Shown piece after piece: positions 1 to 7,268 of a stretch of 15,463 bases of DNA. The position numbers were made by a program, and so were the translations under genes. The notes beneath the pieces are model-generated. The model searched no databases, was not told where the DNA came from, and worked only from the letters and a program-made list of their open reading frames with translations. The stretch is from JBLMYQ01 sp050258375 (GTDB lineage Bacteria; Bacillota; Clostridia; Acetivibrionales; UBA4821), in NCBI GenBank assembly GCA_050258375.1, contig JBLMYQ010000077.1:1-15463 (forward strand). Reading direction: 5' to 3'. Every line of letters starts with the position of its first letter. Position 1 is the stretch's first letter.

Positions 1-2
1 TG

Positions 3-92
3 GGCGGTGGCATGATAGGTGACGGCATGATGGGCGGTATGATGGGTAACAGAACAAATCCGGATAATGGTATGATGGGCGGCATGATATAA
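3..92 (+). CDS. Gly/Met-rich protein, C-terminal fragment (5' end outside window)
   Basis: The frame beginning at base 3 is open and ends at TAA 90-92. It encodes about 29 residues made almost only of Gly and Met (repeated GMMGG units) with a short Asn/Arg/Thr/Pro/Asp spacer. The DNA is itself repetitive: ATGATGGGCGG occurs at 27-37 and again at 72-82. It is visibly richer in G than the rest of the window. I do not recognise the family; Gly/Met-rich tails occur in several unrelated proteins. It lies directly against the middle of an RNase Y gene, where it does not belong in the usual gene order. It may therefore be the end of an inserted or rearranged gene, or an assembly join. That the frame is coding is inferred from its repeat structure and clean stop. 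Confidence 0.4.
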   Translation, partial: GGGMIGDGMMGGMMGNRTNPDNGMMGGMI

Positions 93-111
93 GGCCCTTC
101 CGAATGATGAA

Positions 112-1014
112 ATGAAAGGGAGAATAATCGGTAGAGAGGGAAGAAATATCCGTACTCTCGAAACCTTAACGGGGATAGACTTGATTATAGATGATACACC
201 TGAAGCGGTCATTTTATCAGGGTTCGATCCAATAAGAAGAGAAGTAGCCCGCCTATCTCTTGAAAAGCTCATTGTAGATGGAAGAATACATCCGACTAGA
301 ATAGAGGAAATGGTTGAAAAGTCAAAGAAAGAAGTAGAAACAATTATTAAGCAAGAGGGAGAAAGAGCAACATTTGAAACAGCAGTTCATGGTGTTCACC
401 CTGAAATTGTAAAATTGCTTGGTAAATTAAAGTATAGAACAAGTTATGGTCAGAATGTTTTAAATCATTCTATTGAGGTGTCTCATCTTACGGGACTGAT
501 GGCAGCAGAATTAGGATTGGATGTAACACTTGCCAAACGTGCAGGATTACTCCATGATATAGGAAAAGCTGCAGATCATGAATTAGAAGGTTCGCATGTT
601 ACTATTGGAGCAGATCTTGCAAAGAAATACAAGGAAAATGACCAAGTAATAAATGCAATACTTTCTCATCATGGAGATGTTGAACCGGTTTCTGCAATAT
701 CTGTGCTTGTACAGGCAGCAGATTCAATATCAGCAGCAAGACCGGGAGCTAGAAGAGAAACAATAGAATCATACATTAAGAGACTTGAAAAATTAGAGGA
801 AATAGCAAGCTCTTTTGCCGGAGTAGAAAAATCATTTGCGATTCAGGCAGGTAGAGAAGTGAGAATTATGGTTAAACCTGAAGATGTCACAGATGCAGAA
901 ATGATCCTTATTGCCAGGGACATAGTGAAGAAAATTGAAGATGAATTAGAGTATCCGGGACAAATCAAAGTAAATGTTATTAGAGAAACAAGAACCATTG
1001 AATATGCTAAATAA
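112..1014 (+). CDS. rny: Ribonuclease Y, KH-HD part only (N-terminally truncated)
   Basis: RNase Y is the endoribonuclease that starts mRNA decay in many Firmicutes, normally tethered to the membrane. The 300 residues match its second half. The KH domain opens with GRIIGREGRN (GxxG at residues 7-10). The HD domain carries H119, the HD pair H148-D149 in LLHDIGKA, and SHHGD near 185-189. The C-terminal domain ends in the typical VIRETRTIEYAK. Family members are about 515-520 residues, so roughly 210 N-terminal residues (transmembrane helix and long coiled coil) are absent. Family-like sequence continues upstream of the ATG in the same frame (ALPNDE, from base 94) but meets an in-frame TGA at 85-87. 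The ATG at 112 has no Shine-Dalgarno, so it is probably an internal Met of the original protein. ymdB follows, as is usual. If expressed, the product would be cytosolic; it could equally be a dead 3' remnant or one side of an assembly join. Confidence 0.85.
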   Translation: MKGRIIGREGRNIRTLETLTGIDLIIDDTPEAVILSGFDPIRREVARLSLEKLIVDGRIHPTRIEEMVEKSKKEVETIIKQEGERATFETAVHGVHPEIVKLLGKLKYRTSYGQNVLNHSIEVSHLTGLMAAELGLDVTLAKRAGLLHDIGKAADHELEGSHVTIGADLAKKYKENDQVINAILSHHGDVEPVSAISVLVQAADSISAARPGARRETIESYIKRLEKLEEIASSFAGVEKSFAIQAGREVRIMVKPEDVTDAEMILIARDIVKKIEDELEYPGQIKVNVIRETRTIEYAK

Positions 1015-1022
1015 ATCTATTA

Positions 1023-1054
1023 AAATAAAAAGCGTGGAAGCACGCTTTTTATTT
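1023..1054 (+). terminator. Rho-independent terminator after rny
   Basis: This is a perfect 14-bp stem: 1023-1036 pairs with 1041-1054, closed by the loop GAAG (1037-1040). The core is AAAAAGCGTG/CACGCTTTTT, and the 3' arm itself ends in a T-rich run. It begins 9 bases after the rny stop codon, as expected for an intrinsic terminator. The A/T-rich outer stem could also let it work on the opposite strand. Confidence 0.88.
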
Positions 1055-1073
1055 ATTCTAAAATAATTGTTGA

Positions 1074-1120
1074 TTCTCCTTTGAATTTACTAAGACGTTG
1101 GGATGAAGGCTAAAGGAGAA
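1074..1120 (+). promoter_or_regulatory. Inverted repeat in the ymdB leader holding an SD-like sequence
   Basis: TTCTCCTTT at 1074-1082 is the exact reverse complement of AAAGGAGAA at 1112-1120. The 3' arm is a good Shine-Dalgarno, placed 9 bases before an ATG at 1130 that opens a two-codon frame (ATG AGT TGA). The second SD (GAGGAGG, 1137-1143), which serves ymdB, lies just behind it. The pairing is seen in the sequence; any control of translation is inference. The 29-base loop makes the hairpin only moderately convincing. Confidence 0.35.
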
Positions 1121-1150
1121 GGGCTAGAGATGAGTTGAGGAGGAAAAAAA

Positions 1151-1942
1151 TTGATTTTGCTTGCTGTAGGAGATATTGTTGGAAATCCGGGAAGGAAAAT
1201 TGTTAAGGAATTATTGCCTAAAATCAGAAAGGATTACAACGTAGATATTGTAATTGCTAATGGTGAAAATTCTGCCGGTGGTTTTGGAATTACATATATA
1301 ACAGCTCAGGAACTCTATTCATACGGAGTAGATGTTATAACCATGGGAAATCATGTTTGGTCAAAAAAAGAAATAATGAGCTTTATTGATGAAGATACAA
1401 GAATAATAAGACCAGCTAATCTCCCAGATGAGCTTCCGGGTACAGGTAGTACAATAGTTGAGCTGTTTAATCATAAGGTTGCAGTTATTAACTTAATCGG
1501 AAGAATATTTATGGAGCCTGCTGATAGCCCATTTAATTCAGCATTAAAGGAAATAGAGAAATTCAAAAATGAAGCGGATATAATAATTGTTGATTTTCAC
1601 GCTGAAGCAACTTCAGAGAAATTAGCTATGGGGTGGTTCCTTGATGGTAAGGCGAATGTTGTTTTTGGAACACATACACACGTTCAGACTGCTGACGAGA
1701 GAATTCTGCCAAATGGGACAGGATATATAACTGATTTGGGAATGACCGGTCCATATAATTCAATTATAGGTGTTGAAAAGGATATTATTGTTAAAAAATT
1801 TGTTACTCAACTTCCTGAAAAATTTGAAATAGCGAAGGGTGAAGCACAGTTTAATGCAGTTGTTTTCGAAATAGATGATAAATCCAAGCAGGTAGTTTCT
1901 ATAAAGAGAATATTTGAGTTAAGAAAATTAAAGGATAATTAG
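1151..1942 (+). CDS. ymdB: YmdB-family metallophosphoesterase (TIGR00282 type)
   Basis: This is a cytosolic calcineurin-like phosphodiesterase. The Bacillus homologue YmdB hydrolyses cyclic nucleotides such as 2',3'-cAMP and influences RNase Y-dependent gene expression and biofilm choice. Motifs are complete: GD at 7-8, NGEN at 37-40, GNH at 66-68, the hallmark DFHAEATSEK at 148-157 (H150, E152) and GTHTHVQTAD from 173 (H175, H177). At 263 residues it has the usual length. The start is TTG at 1151, chosen because GAGGAGG (1137-1143) lies 7 bases upstream and the protein then begins as the family does (MILLAVGDIVG). An in-frame ATG at 1130 is blocked by TGA at 1136. It follows rny, the usual neighbour, but a strong terminator separates the two here, so it probably has its own promoter, which I could not place. 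Confidence 0.93.
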   Translation: MILLAVGDIVGNPGRKIVKELLPKIRKDYNVDIVIANGENSAGGFGITYITAQELYSYGVDVITMGNHVWSKKEIMSFIDEDTRIIRPANLPDELPGTGSTIVELFNHKVAVINLIGRIFMEPADSPFNSALKEIEKFKNEADIIIVDFHAEATSEKLAMGWFLDGKANVVFGTHTHVQTADERILPNGTGYITDLGMTGPYNSIIGVEKDIIVKKFVTQLPEKFEIAKGEAQFNAVVFEIDDKSKQVVSIKRIFELRKLKDN

Positions 1943-1960
1943 TAAAATATAAATATTCAG

Positions 1961-2004
1961 AAAAAATGGTTAGCCCAAAAACTTTTTTGGTAAAGGTTTT
2001 TTTT
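1961..2004 (+). terminator. Weak candidate terminator after ymdB
   Basis: CCAAAAA (1975-1981) and TTTTTGG (1984-1990) form a small stem with a very tight loop. The outer A-run at 1961-1966 can pair with part of the T-run at 1997-2004. The stem is A/T-dominated and imperfect. The position (after ymdB, before degS) and the T-tract support a terminator, but termination efficiency is doubtful. Confidence 0.35.
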
Positions 2005-2055
2005 GAAGTATGTAGAATTAAATAAATAAATAATTAACAGGTCAAGGAGAGAAAA

Positions 2056-3228
2056 ATGTTTCCTCAAGTGGATTTTTCGCAAATAGACATAATAATAAAT
2101 AAAACTATTGAAGCTATAGATAAAAGTAAAACAGAGCTCTTTAGCATTGCAGAATTTGCAAAGAGAGAGCAAAAAAGAATTGAAGATGAGTTTGAAGAAT
2201 CAAAAAAATATGTTATTGAGATGGCAGCAATCGTGAAGAATATTGAAGAGGAGCTCATTAGCAGCAAGAAGAAGCTTCTAGTTTCCAATAAGTATTATGA
2301 AAAGCATGATGAAGAGGAAAAGAAAGCTATATATGAAAAAACAGACAATTTAAGAATTGAATTAGCTGTTAAACGTGAAATGGAACAAATGGCGATTAAG
2401 AAAAGAAATGAGCTTGAACTAAGGGTTAGAGATGCCATGAAAATGGTGGAGAAAACAGATAAGCTGTTAGGTGCTGTTGGTTCAGCAATGGGAATGCTTA
2501 CAGGAGATTTACAAGCTGTAAGTACCCAGCTTGGAGAATTGCATCAGCGACAAGGGTTGGGAATTAAGATTATTAAAGCGCAAGAAGATGAGAGACAGCG
2601 TATAGCACGAGAGATTCACGACGGACCTGCGCAATCAATGTCTAATGTAGTCCTGAGAGCAGAAATTTGTGAAAAGCTTATGGAAAGTGATGTGGAAGCA
2701 TCAAAAATGGAATTAAAGGATTTGAAGTCTGTGGTTAAGGACAGCTTGCAGGACGTTAGGAGAATTATATATAATCTAAGACCTATGTCTCTTGATGATT
2801 TGGGATTAATACCAACCTTGCAGAGATATGTAAATACCTTTATAGAACAAACAGGAATATTGATAGTACTCAGAGCAAGGGGAAATTACGAGGATATAAA
2901 GCCTGTTGTATCTTTAACGATTTTTAGAATAATGCAGGAAGCACTTAGTAATATTAAGAAATACTCAAATGCAAAAAATGTAACAATTAATATTGAGAAT
3001 TTGAATAATTATATTATTTTTTCTGTTGCTGATGATGGAGTCGGGTTTGATATTAATGAAGTAAAAAAGAAGCACTTTAATATAGACAGTGGGTTTGGGC
3101 TTTTCAGTATGCGAGAAAGAGTAGAGCTGCTGCAAGGACAATTTGAATTAAATTCGGAAAAAGGTAAAGGAACAAAGATTTTAGTTAAAGTACCAATAAA
3201 TATTGAAGAGGGGAATCTAAATGAATAA
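2056..3228 (+). CDS. degS: DegS-like cytosolic sensor histidine kinase
   Basis: This is a two-component sensor kinase with no membrane segment, expected to autophosphorylate and pass phosphate to the DegU-like regulator encoded next. Residues 1-165 form the DegS-type sensory coiled coil (FSQIDIIINKTIEAI near the start, then long charged heptads). The HisKA_3 dimerisation helix holds ERQRIAREIHDGPAQSM, with H188 as phosphoacceptor (Bacillus DegS uses H189). The HATPase part shows the N-box (IMQEALSNIKKY), the G1 box DDGVGFD and the G2 box GFGLFSMRERV. At 390 residues it matches DegS (385). The ATG at 2056 follows AAGGAGA at 2044-2050. The last 8 bases overlap degU, implying coupled translation. 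DegSU in bacilli governs exoenzymes and motility; which signals act here cannot be read from the sequence. Confidence 0.93.
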   Translation: MFPQVDFSQIDIIINKTIEAIDKSKTELFSIAEFAKREQKRIEDEFEESKKYVIEMAAIVKNIEEELISSKKKLLVSNKYYEKHDEEEKKAIYEKTDNLRIELAVKREMEQMAIKKRNELELRVRDAMKMVEKTDKLLGAVGSAMGMLTGDLQAVSTQLGELHQRQGLGIKIIKAQEDERQRIAREIHDGPAQSMSNVVLRAEICEKLMESDVEASKMELKDLKSVVKDSLQDVRRIIYNLRPMSLDDLGLIPTLQRYVNTFIEQTGILIVLRARGNYEDIKPVVSLTIFRIMQEALSNIKKYSNAKNVTINIENLNNYIIFSVADDGVGFDINEVKKKHFNIDSGFGLFSMRERVELLQGQFELNSEKGKGTKILVKVPINIEEGNLNE

Positions 3229-3871
3229 AATATCGGTTCTTATTGCAGATGACCACTCTCTGATGAGACAAGGGTTAAAACAGATAATTGAGCTGGAAGA
3301 AGATATAAAGGTTATTGGTCAGGCAACAAATGGGCAGGAAGCAATTGATATGGCAAAAAGCCTAAATCCGGATGTAATTTTAATGGATATTAATATGCCG
3401 ATTCTTAATGGACTGCAAGCAATAAAGGAAATACGGGATTCCGGTATGGATGTAAAAATAGTTGTGTTAACGATACATGAGGATCGTGACTATTTATTTA
3501 AAACCCTTCAGCTTGGAGCAAATGCTTATGTTTTAAAAGATGCTGAATCAAACATATTAATAAACGCTATTAGAACAGTTTTTAATGGTCAGAATTATAT
3601 TCAGCATACTATGACAAGTGAGCTGGTTAAGGAATTTAACAGAATATCAAGAAATGACAAGCAGAAAGGTCCTGAGCATAGTCTTACGCAAAGAGAAATT
3701 GAAGTTTTGGAGCTGATTGCTGAAGGAATGCTTAATAAGAATATAGCAAAAACCCTTTTTATCAGCGAAAAAACTGTAAAAAATCACGTTTCAAATATTT
3801 TTAAAAAGTTAAACGTAACTGATAGGACACAGGCAGCGATTTATGCACTGAAGAATAACATCAAGAAGTGA
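3221..3871 (+). CDS. degU: DegU-like NarL/LuxR-family response regulator
   Basis: This is the DNA-binding partner of the kinase upstream. The receiver domain (about 1-120) has the acidic pair D10-D11, the phosphoacceptor D56 in DVILMDINMP and the conserved Lys in YVLKDA. The LuxR-type helix-turn-helix (about 150-214) shows LTQREIEVLELIAEG and EKTVKNHVSNIFKKL, the usual recognition-helix region. The length of 216 residues is typical. The start lies inside the end of degS, with AGAGGGGA 7 bases upstream. The stop is followed after four bases by a large hairpin that could terminate the degSU transcript. Confidence 0.93.
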   Translation: MNKISVLIADDHSLMRQGLKQIIELEEDIKVIGQATNGQEAIDMAKSLNPDVILMDINMPILNGLQAIKEIRDSGMDVKIVVLTIHEDRDYLFKTLQLGANAYVLKDAESNILINAIRTVFNGQNYIQHTMTSELVKEFNRISRNDKQKGPEHSLTQREIEVLELIAEGMLNKNIAKTLFISEKTVKNHVSNIFKKLNVTDRTQAAIYALKNNIKK

Positions 3872-3875
3872 AAAT

Positions 3876-3939
3876 CATAAAAACTTATCCTCCTGCATAA
3901 CATTTAGTGAATAACTATGTTTACAGGAGGATTTTTATG
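3876..3939 (+). promoter_or_regulatory. Hairpin burying the SD and start codon of dacF; possible degSU terminator
   Basis: Three nested helices can be read. CATAAAA (3876-3882) pairs with TTTTATG (3933-3939), which includes the dacF start codon. ATCCTCCTG (3887-3895) pairs with CAGGAGGAT (3924-3932), which includes the SD AGGAGG. AACAT (3899-3903) pairs with ATGTT (3917-3921), with a further AGT/ACT pairing (3906-3908/3914-3916) around a GAATA loop. Only a 4-base left-side bulge (3883-3886) and small internal loops interrupt it. The 9-bp helix is followed by TTTT, so it may also terminate degSU transcription. That it represses dacF translation is inference. Confidence 0.6.
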
Positions 3940-5169
3940 TCAAAAAGAATAATTACCTATATTGTTACAGCAATCTTTTTGATAACCAACATATTTAGCT
4001 TTTGTTCATTTGCAGAAATATTTGTAGAGGATACCGGGGTATTTGAAGATGAAGGCAATTCGATTGAAACCATTAAAAGTCAGGATGAACCAAAATCAAT
4101 CTTTGAGCTTCAGTCAAGATCTGTTTTATTAATGGATGCGGCAACCGGTCAGGTGCTTTTTCTAAAAAATCCTCATGAAAAGCTTCCCCCAGCCAGCGTA
4201 ACAAAAATAATGTCAATCCTTCTTTTTATGGAAGCCATAGATTCAGGCAGAACCAAATGGGATGAAAAGGTATCATGTAGTGAATATGCTGCTGGTATGG
4301 GAGGCTCGCAGATATATTTAGAGCCTGGGGAACAAATGACGGTAGACGAACTTATGAAGTCAGTGGTTGTGGCATCTGGAAATGATGCAACTGTTGCTTT
4401 GGCAGAACATATATACGGAAGTGAAGAAAACTTTGTTAACTTGATGAATGAAAAGGCAAAACAGCTTGGTATGAAGGACACTAATTTTGTTAATACAACA
4501 GGTCTTGATGCTGATAATCATGTTACAACTGCTTATGATATTGCTTTGATGTCAAGAGAACTGGTTAATAAGCATCCTTCGATTCATAAGTATATGAGCA
4601 TTTGGATGGACACGGTAAGAAATGGCGAATTCGGGCTGGCAAATACAAATAAATTAGTAAGATTCTATAGAGGCTGTGACGGAATAAAAACAGGCTCAAC
4701 ATCTAAAGCAATGTTTTGTGTTTCGGAAACTGCGGTACGAAATGGGCTTAGACTTATTGCAGTAATAATGGCGGCACCTTCTAGTAAGGTTAGGTTTGCA
4801 GAAGCTTCAAAGCTTCTTGATCATGGATTCGCAAATTATAGCTCAGTGCTGGTAGGTAAAAAAGGAGATGTATATGGAACTGTAAAGGTTGCAAAAGGAA
4901 TCAAGAGTGAGCTTGACTGTATAATTCCTGAAGATACTAAGCTTTTAGTAAAAAAGGGTGAAGAAAGAAATACTGAAAGAATAGTTTCATTGAATGGAAC
5001 AATTAAAGCGCCAGTTAAAAAAGGACAGAAAATTGGAGAAATAATCTTAAAAACAAATAATAAAGCTATTGGTAAAATAGATCTTGTTGCAAGTCAATCA
5101 ATTGATAAGGTAAATTGCTTTAATATTTATTCAGCGATGCTTGCGAAATGGTATTCAGTAGGAAGATAA
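3937..5169 (+). CDS. dacF: D-alanyl-D-alanine carboxypeptidase, DacF/PBP5 type
   Basis: This is a serine-type low-molecular-weight penicillin-binding protein that removes the terminal D-Ala from peptidoglycan stem peptides outside the membrane. A signal peptide is clear (basic start MSKR, hydrophobic core 5-22, likely cut after SFA at about residue 25). The three active-site motifs are present: SVTK at 87-90 (nucleophile Ser87), SGN at 147-149 and KTG at 251-253. The C-terminal beta domain follows (GTIKAPVKKGQKIGEI), and the end may be an amphipathic membrane-binding segment. I chose the ATG at 3937 because AGGAGG at 3925-3930 lies 6 bases upstream and the signal peptide then begins normally; a GTG 30 bases earlier is in frame but has no ribosome site. 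In Bacillus dacF precedes the spoIIA operon; here it stands alone, facing a convergent gene. Confidence 0.93.
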   Translation: MSKRIITYIVTAIFLITNIFSFCSFAEIFVEDTGVFEDEGNSIETIKSQDEPKSIFELQSRSVLLMDAATGQVLFLKNPHEKLPPASVTKIMSILLFMEAIDSGRTKWDEKVSCSEYAAGMGGSQIYLEPGEQMTVDELMKSVVVASGNDATVALAEHIYGSEENFVNLMNEKAKQLGMKDTNFVNTTGLDADNHVTTAYDIALMSRELVNKHPSIHKYMSIWMDTVRNGEFGLANTNKLVRFYRGCDGIKTGSTSKAMFCVSETAVRNGLRLIAVIMAAPSSKVRFAEASKLLDHGFANYSSVLVGKKGDVYGTVKVAKGIKSELDCIIPEDTKLLVKKGEERNTERIVSLNGTIKAPVKKGQKIGEIILKTNNKAIGKIDLVASQSIDKVNCFNIYSAMLAKWYSVGR

Positions 5170-5193
5170 TAAAATTGTTTTGAAAATGTAGGG

Positions 5194-5210
5194 GCGAGAC
5201 AATGTCTCGC
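5194..5210. repeat. Hairpin between convergent genes, resembling GTAGGGGCG dispersed repeats
   Basis: GCGAGAC (5194-5200) and GTCTCGC (5204-5210) form a perfect 7-bp stem with loop AAT, lying between dacF and the minus-strand pseudouridine synthase gene. Neither side has a strong T-tract, so it would be a poor intrinsic terminator. The preceding TGTAGGGGCG resembles, from memory, a class of small dispersed palindromic repeats found in many bacteria; one copy in this window cannot prove that. Confidence 0.45.
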
Positions 5211-5251
5211 TCTTACTTAAGAAGCGGCTCATACAAAATAGCTGGAATGTT

Positions 5252-6115
5252 TTATAATAACAAACTGATATCATGGGGCAGTGGAGCAGTCAAGCTGACC
5301 TCATTTTTTTGTATCGGGTGTATAAATCTATAGTTATAGGCATGCAAAGCCTGTCTGTCAATCAATTCGCTTTTATTTCCATAGAGTGTGTCTCCAATAA
5401 TCGGATGACCGATATGCTTCATATGAACTCTTATCTGATGCGTTCTTCCAGTTTCAGGCTTGACTTCCAATAGCGAGTAACCGTTAAATTTAGTTATAAC
5501 CTTATAATCTGTAATTGCGTGTTCGCCATTCTGCGAGACTTGCCTGCTTATTATACTTCCAGGAAGACGGGAAATAGGAGCATCAATTTTTGCTGATTCA
5601 GGACTAGGTATTCCTTCTACAATCGCAAGATAAGTTTTTTGAACCGAGCCTACATTCATTTGCTGGATTATAGATTCCTGTATAAATGCATTCTTTGCGA
5701 ATATAACAATTCCTGAAGTATCTTTGTCAAGCCTTATAACAGGTCTTATTGGTGAATTGACTTTGTTTCTGGCAAAATGGAAGGCTATGGCATTGGCTAA
5801 AGTTCCTGTTCGATGGGAAGAAACCGGATGTAATATCATATTTGGAGGCTTATTTACAGCAAGGATGGATTCATCCTCAAAAACAATATCTATAGAAATA
5901 TTTTCAGGAACAGTATCACCGAAAGATTCTTCTAAATTAATAGTTATAACATCTTTTGCTTGTATTTCAAAGGTAATTTCAGCCGGATTACCATTAATAA
6001 AAAAAGCACCTTCATTTTTAAATTTTCTTAGAAGACGTTTGGATATGCCTAAATTGTATTTCAGAAATTTTAAAATAGTTGTCTGTGAATCTGAAGTAAA
6101 TTCGTAATTTGACAT
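5252..6115 (-). CDS. RluA-family RNA pseudouridine synthase
   Basis: The enzyme converts a uridine in rRNA or tRNA to pseudouridine in the cytosol. An S4-like RNA-binding segment (about residues 12-60, with SKRLLRKFKNEGAFFINGN) is followed by the catalytic domain: VNKPPNMILHP, RLDKDTSGIVIFAKN (catalytic Asp130 in RLD) and GRTHQIRVHMKHIGHPIIGDTLYG. At 287 residues it is the normal size for RluD/YtzG-like proteins. The start is the ATG at 6115, because GGGAGG sits 5 bases upstream; a TTG at 6127 lies in the SD region itself and is unlikely. It is the only minus-strand gene, transcribed away from the SbcD-like gene. Family membership is sure; which uridine it modifies cannot be told, so I give no symbol. 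Confidence 0.9.
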   Translation of the reverse strand: MSNYEFTSDSQTTILKFLKYNLGISKRLLRKFKNEGAFFINGNPAEITFEIQAKDVITINLEESFGDTVPENISIDIVFEDESILAVNKPPNMILHPVSSHRTGTLANAIAFHFARNKVNSPIRPVIRLDKDTSGIVIFAKNAFIQESIIQQMNVGSVQKTYLAIVEGIPSPESAKIDAPISRLPGSIISRQVSQNGEHAITDYKVITKFNGYSLLEVKPETGRTHQIRVHMKHIGHPIIGDTLYGNKSELIDRQALHAYNYRFIHPIQKNEVSLTAPLPHDISLLL

Positions 6116-6180
6116 TGTGCCTCCCAAGGTACATTTTTTTATAATATAGGAAAGTTTGTCTTTATTATTTTAATGTGAAG

Positions 6181-6246
6181 TTGTAATAATTGTAAAGAGA
6201 ATTTAAAATTCCAGCTATTGTTAAAAGGTAAGAAGATATATAAAAT
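6181..6246 (+). promoter_or_regulatory. Two overlapping-range sigma-A promoter candidates upstream of the SbcD-like gene
   Basis: TTGTAA (6181-6186), a 17-base spacer and TAAAAT (6204-6209) form one candidate. TTGTTA (6218-6223), a 17-base spacer and TAAAAT (6241-6246) form a second. Both have -35 boxes 4/6 and -10 boxes 5/6 to consensus, and correct spacing. They lie in the 157-base divergent region between the pseudouridine synthase and the nuclease gene. The second would give a leader of about 20 bases. In such AT-rich DNA chance matches are common. Confidence 0.45.
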
Positions 6247-6272
6247 ATATGTGCGAAAGGAAAGGGTAATTT

Positions 6273-7268
6273 ATGCGATTTTTATTTTTTACAGATACTC
6301 ACATACGTGGAACGAATCCTAAGAGCAGGCTGGATGATTACTACCTGGCACTAAAAAATAAATTTGAAGAAATAGTTGATATTATTAAAAAAAATGATAT
6401 TGATTATGTTATTCATGGTGGAGATTGGTTTGATAGACCCGATATTGCACCTTCAATTGTACGTGATTTTGCTGTTCTGGTAAAGAAGTTCGACAGACCG
6501 GTTTATTCGGTTGCTGGAAACCATGATATTTTTGGGCACAATCCTGAAACCATTTCAAGGACCATGCTTGGGCTATTGGAAGGTACGGATGTAATCAAAA
6601 TAATTGAAGATAATAAGCCTGTAATCATAGAAAAGGATGATATTAAGGTTCAAATTTATGGGCATTCTTACAGTTATGAAATAGATGAAAAGGGCTTGAA
6701 GGAAAGCTATATTGTTAAGAAGAATAAAGACTGTGATTATTGTATCAATATTGTTCATGGGATGCTGCTTCCGAAAGCATTTATTGAAGGAATAAAATAC
6801 ACAACCATTAATGAAATATCATCTACCGAAGCTGATATAACGCTTGCAGGGCATTATCATTCCGGTTTTGGAATTAAAAAAGTTAATGAACGGTTTTTCG
6901 TTAATCTTGGGAGTCTTGCGAGAATAAGTGCTTTGAAAAGTGAAATCGAAAGAATTCCCCAAGTTGTTGTAATAGAGCTTAAGGAAGAGATTAATATCTG
7001 GACAGTGCCGTTAGAATGTGCAAAAGCTGGTGAAGAAATTCTTGATAGGGAACATATAGAAAATGCACAAAATAGGGCATACAAGCTGAATCAGTTTTTC
7101 CAAAATATTGATGCTTCGGGAGATTATAAGCAGATTAAAATTGATATAAATGACATAATCGAGCAAATTGTTACTGCTCAAGGTATTAGTGATAAAGTGA
7201 AAGTTGAAACCATCAAAAGAATTGAACAGGCAAGATCTAATATAGCAGGAGAAGAGGTGGAGGCTTGA
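6273..7268 (+). CDS. SbcD/Mre11-like metallophosphoesterase (DNA exonuclease subunit)
   Basis: This is a two-metal phosphoesterase of the SbcD/Mre11 type, expected to cut DNA ends in partnership with a Rad50-like ATPase. Metal-binding motifs are in order: DTH at 8-10 (D8, H10), GGDWFD at 49-54 (D51), GNHD at 82-85, VHGML (H162) and GHYH at 193-196. The C-terminal 100 residues lack those motifs and may bind the partner; the last 60 look helical and charged. At 331 residues it is shorter than Escherichia SbcD (about 400). The ATG at 6273 has AAAGGG 6 bases upstream. Its stop overlaps the TTG start of the next gene (TTGA), so the two are translationally coupled. I leave the symbol blank because the partner is not a normal SbcC. 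Confidence 0.85.
   Translation: MRFLFFTDTHIRGTNPKSRLDDYYLALKNKFEEIVDIIKKNDIDYVIHGGDWFDRPDIAPSIVRDFAVLVKKFDRPVYSVAGNHDIFGHNPETISRTMLGLLEGTDVIKIIEDNKPVIIEKDDIKVQIYGHSYSYEIDEKGLKESYIVKKNKDCDYCINIVHGMLLPKAFIEGIKYTTINEISSTEADITLAGHYHSGFGIKKVNERFFVNLGSLARISALKSEIERIPQVVVIELKEEINIWTVPLECAKAGEEILDREHIENAQNRAYKLNQFFQNIDASGDYKQIKIDINDIIEQIVTAQGISDKVKVETIKRIEQARSNIAGEEVEA

Noticed and set aside
1957..2288. Minus-strand ORFs over the ymdB-degS gap and the degS start
   Set aside because: They are low-complexity hydrophobic shadow frames opposite an AT-rich gap and the degS coding sequence, with no recognisable family.
3907..3936. GTG at 3907 as the dacF start
   Set aside because: It lies in the loop of the hairpin with no SD upstream; the ATG at 3937 has AGGAGG at the proper distance and opens a normal signal peptide.
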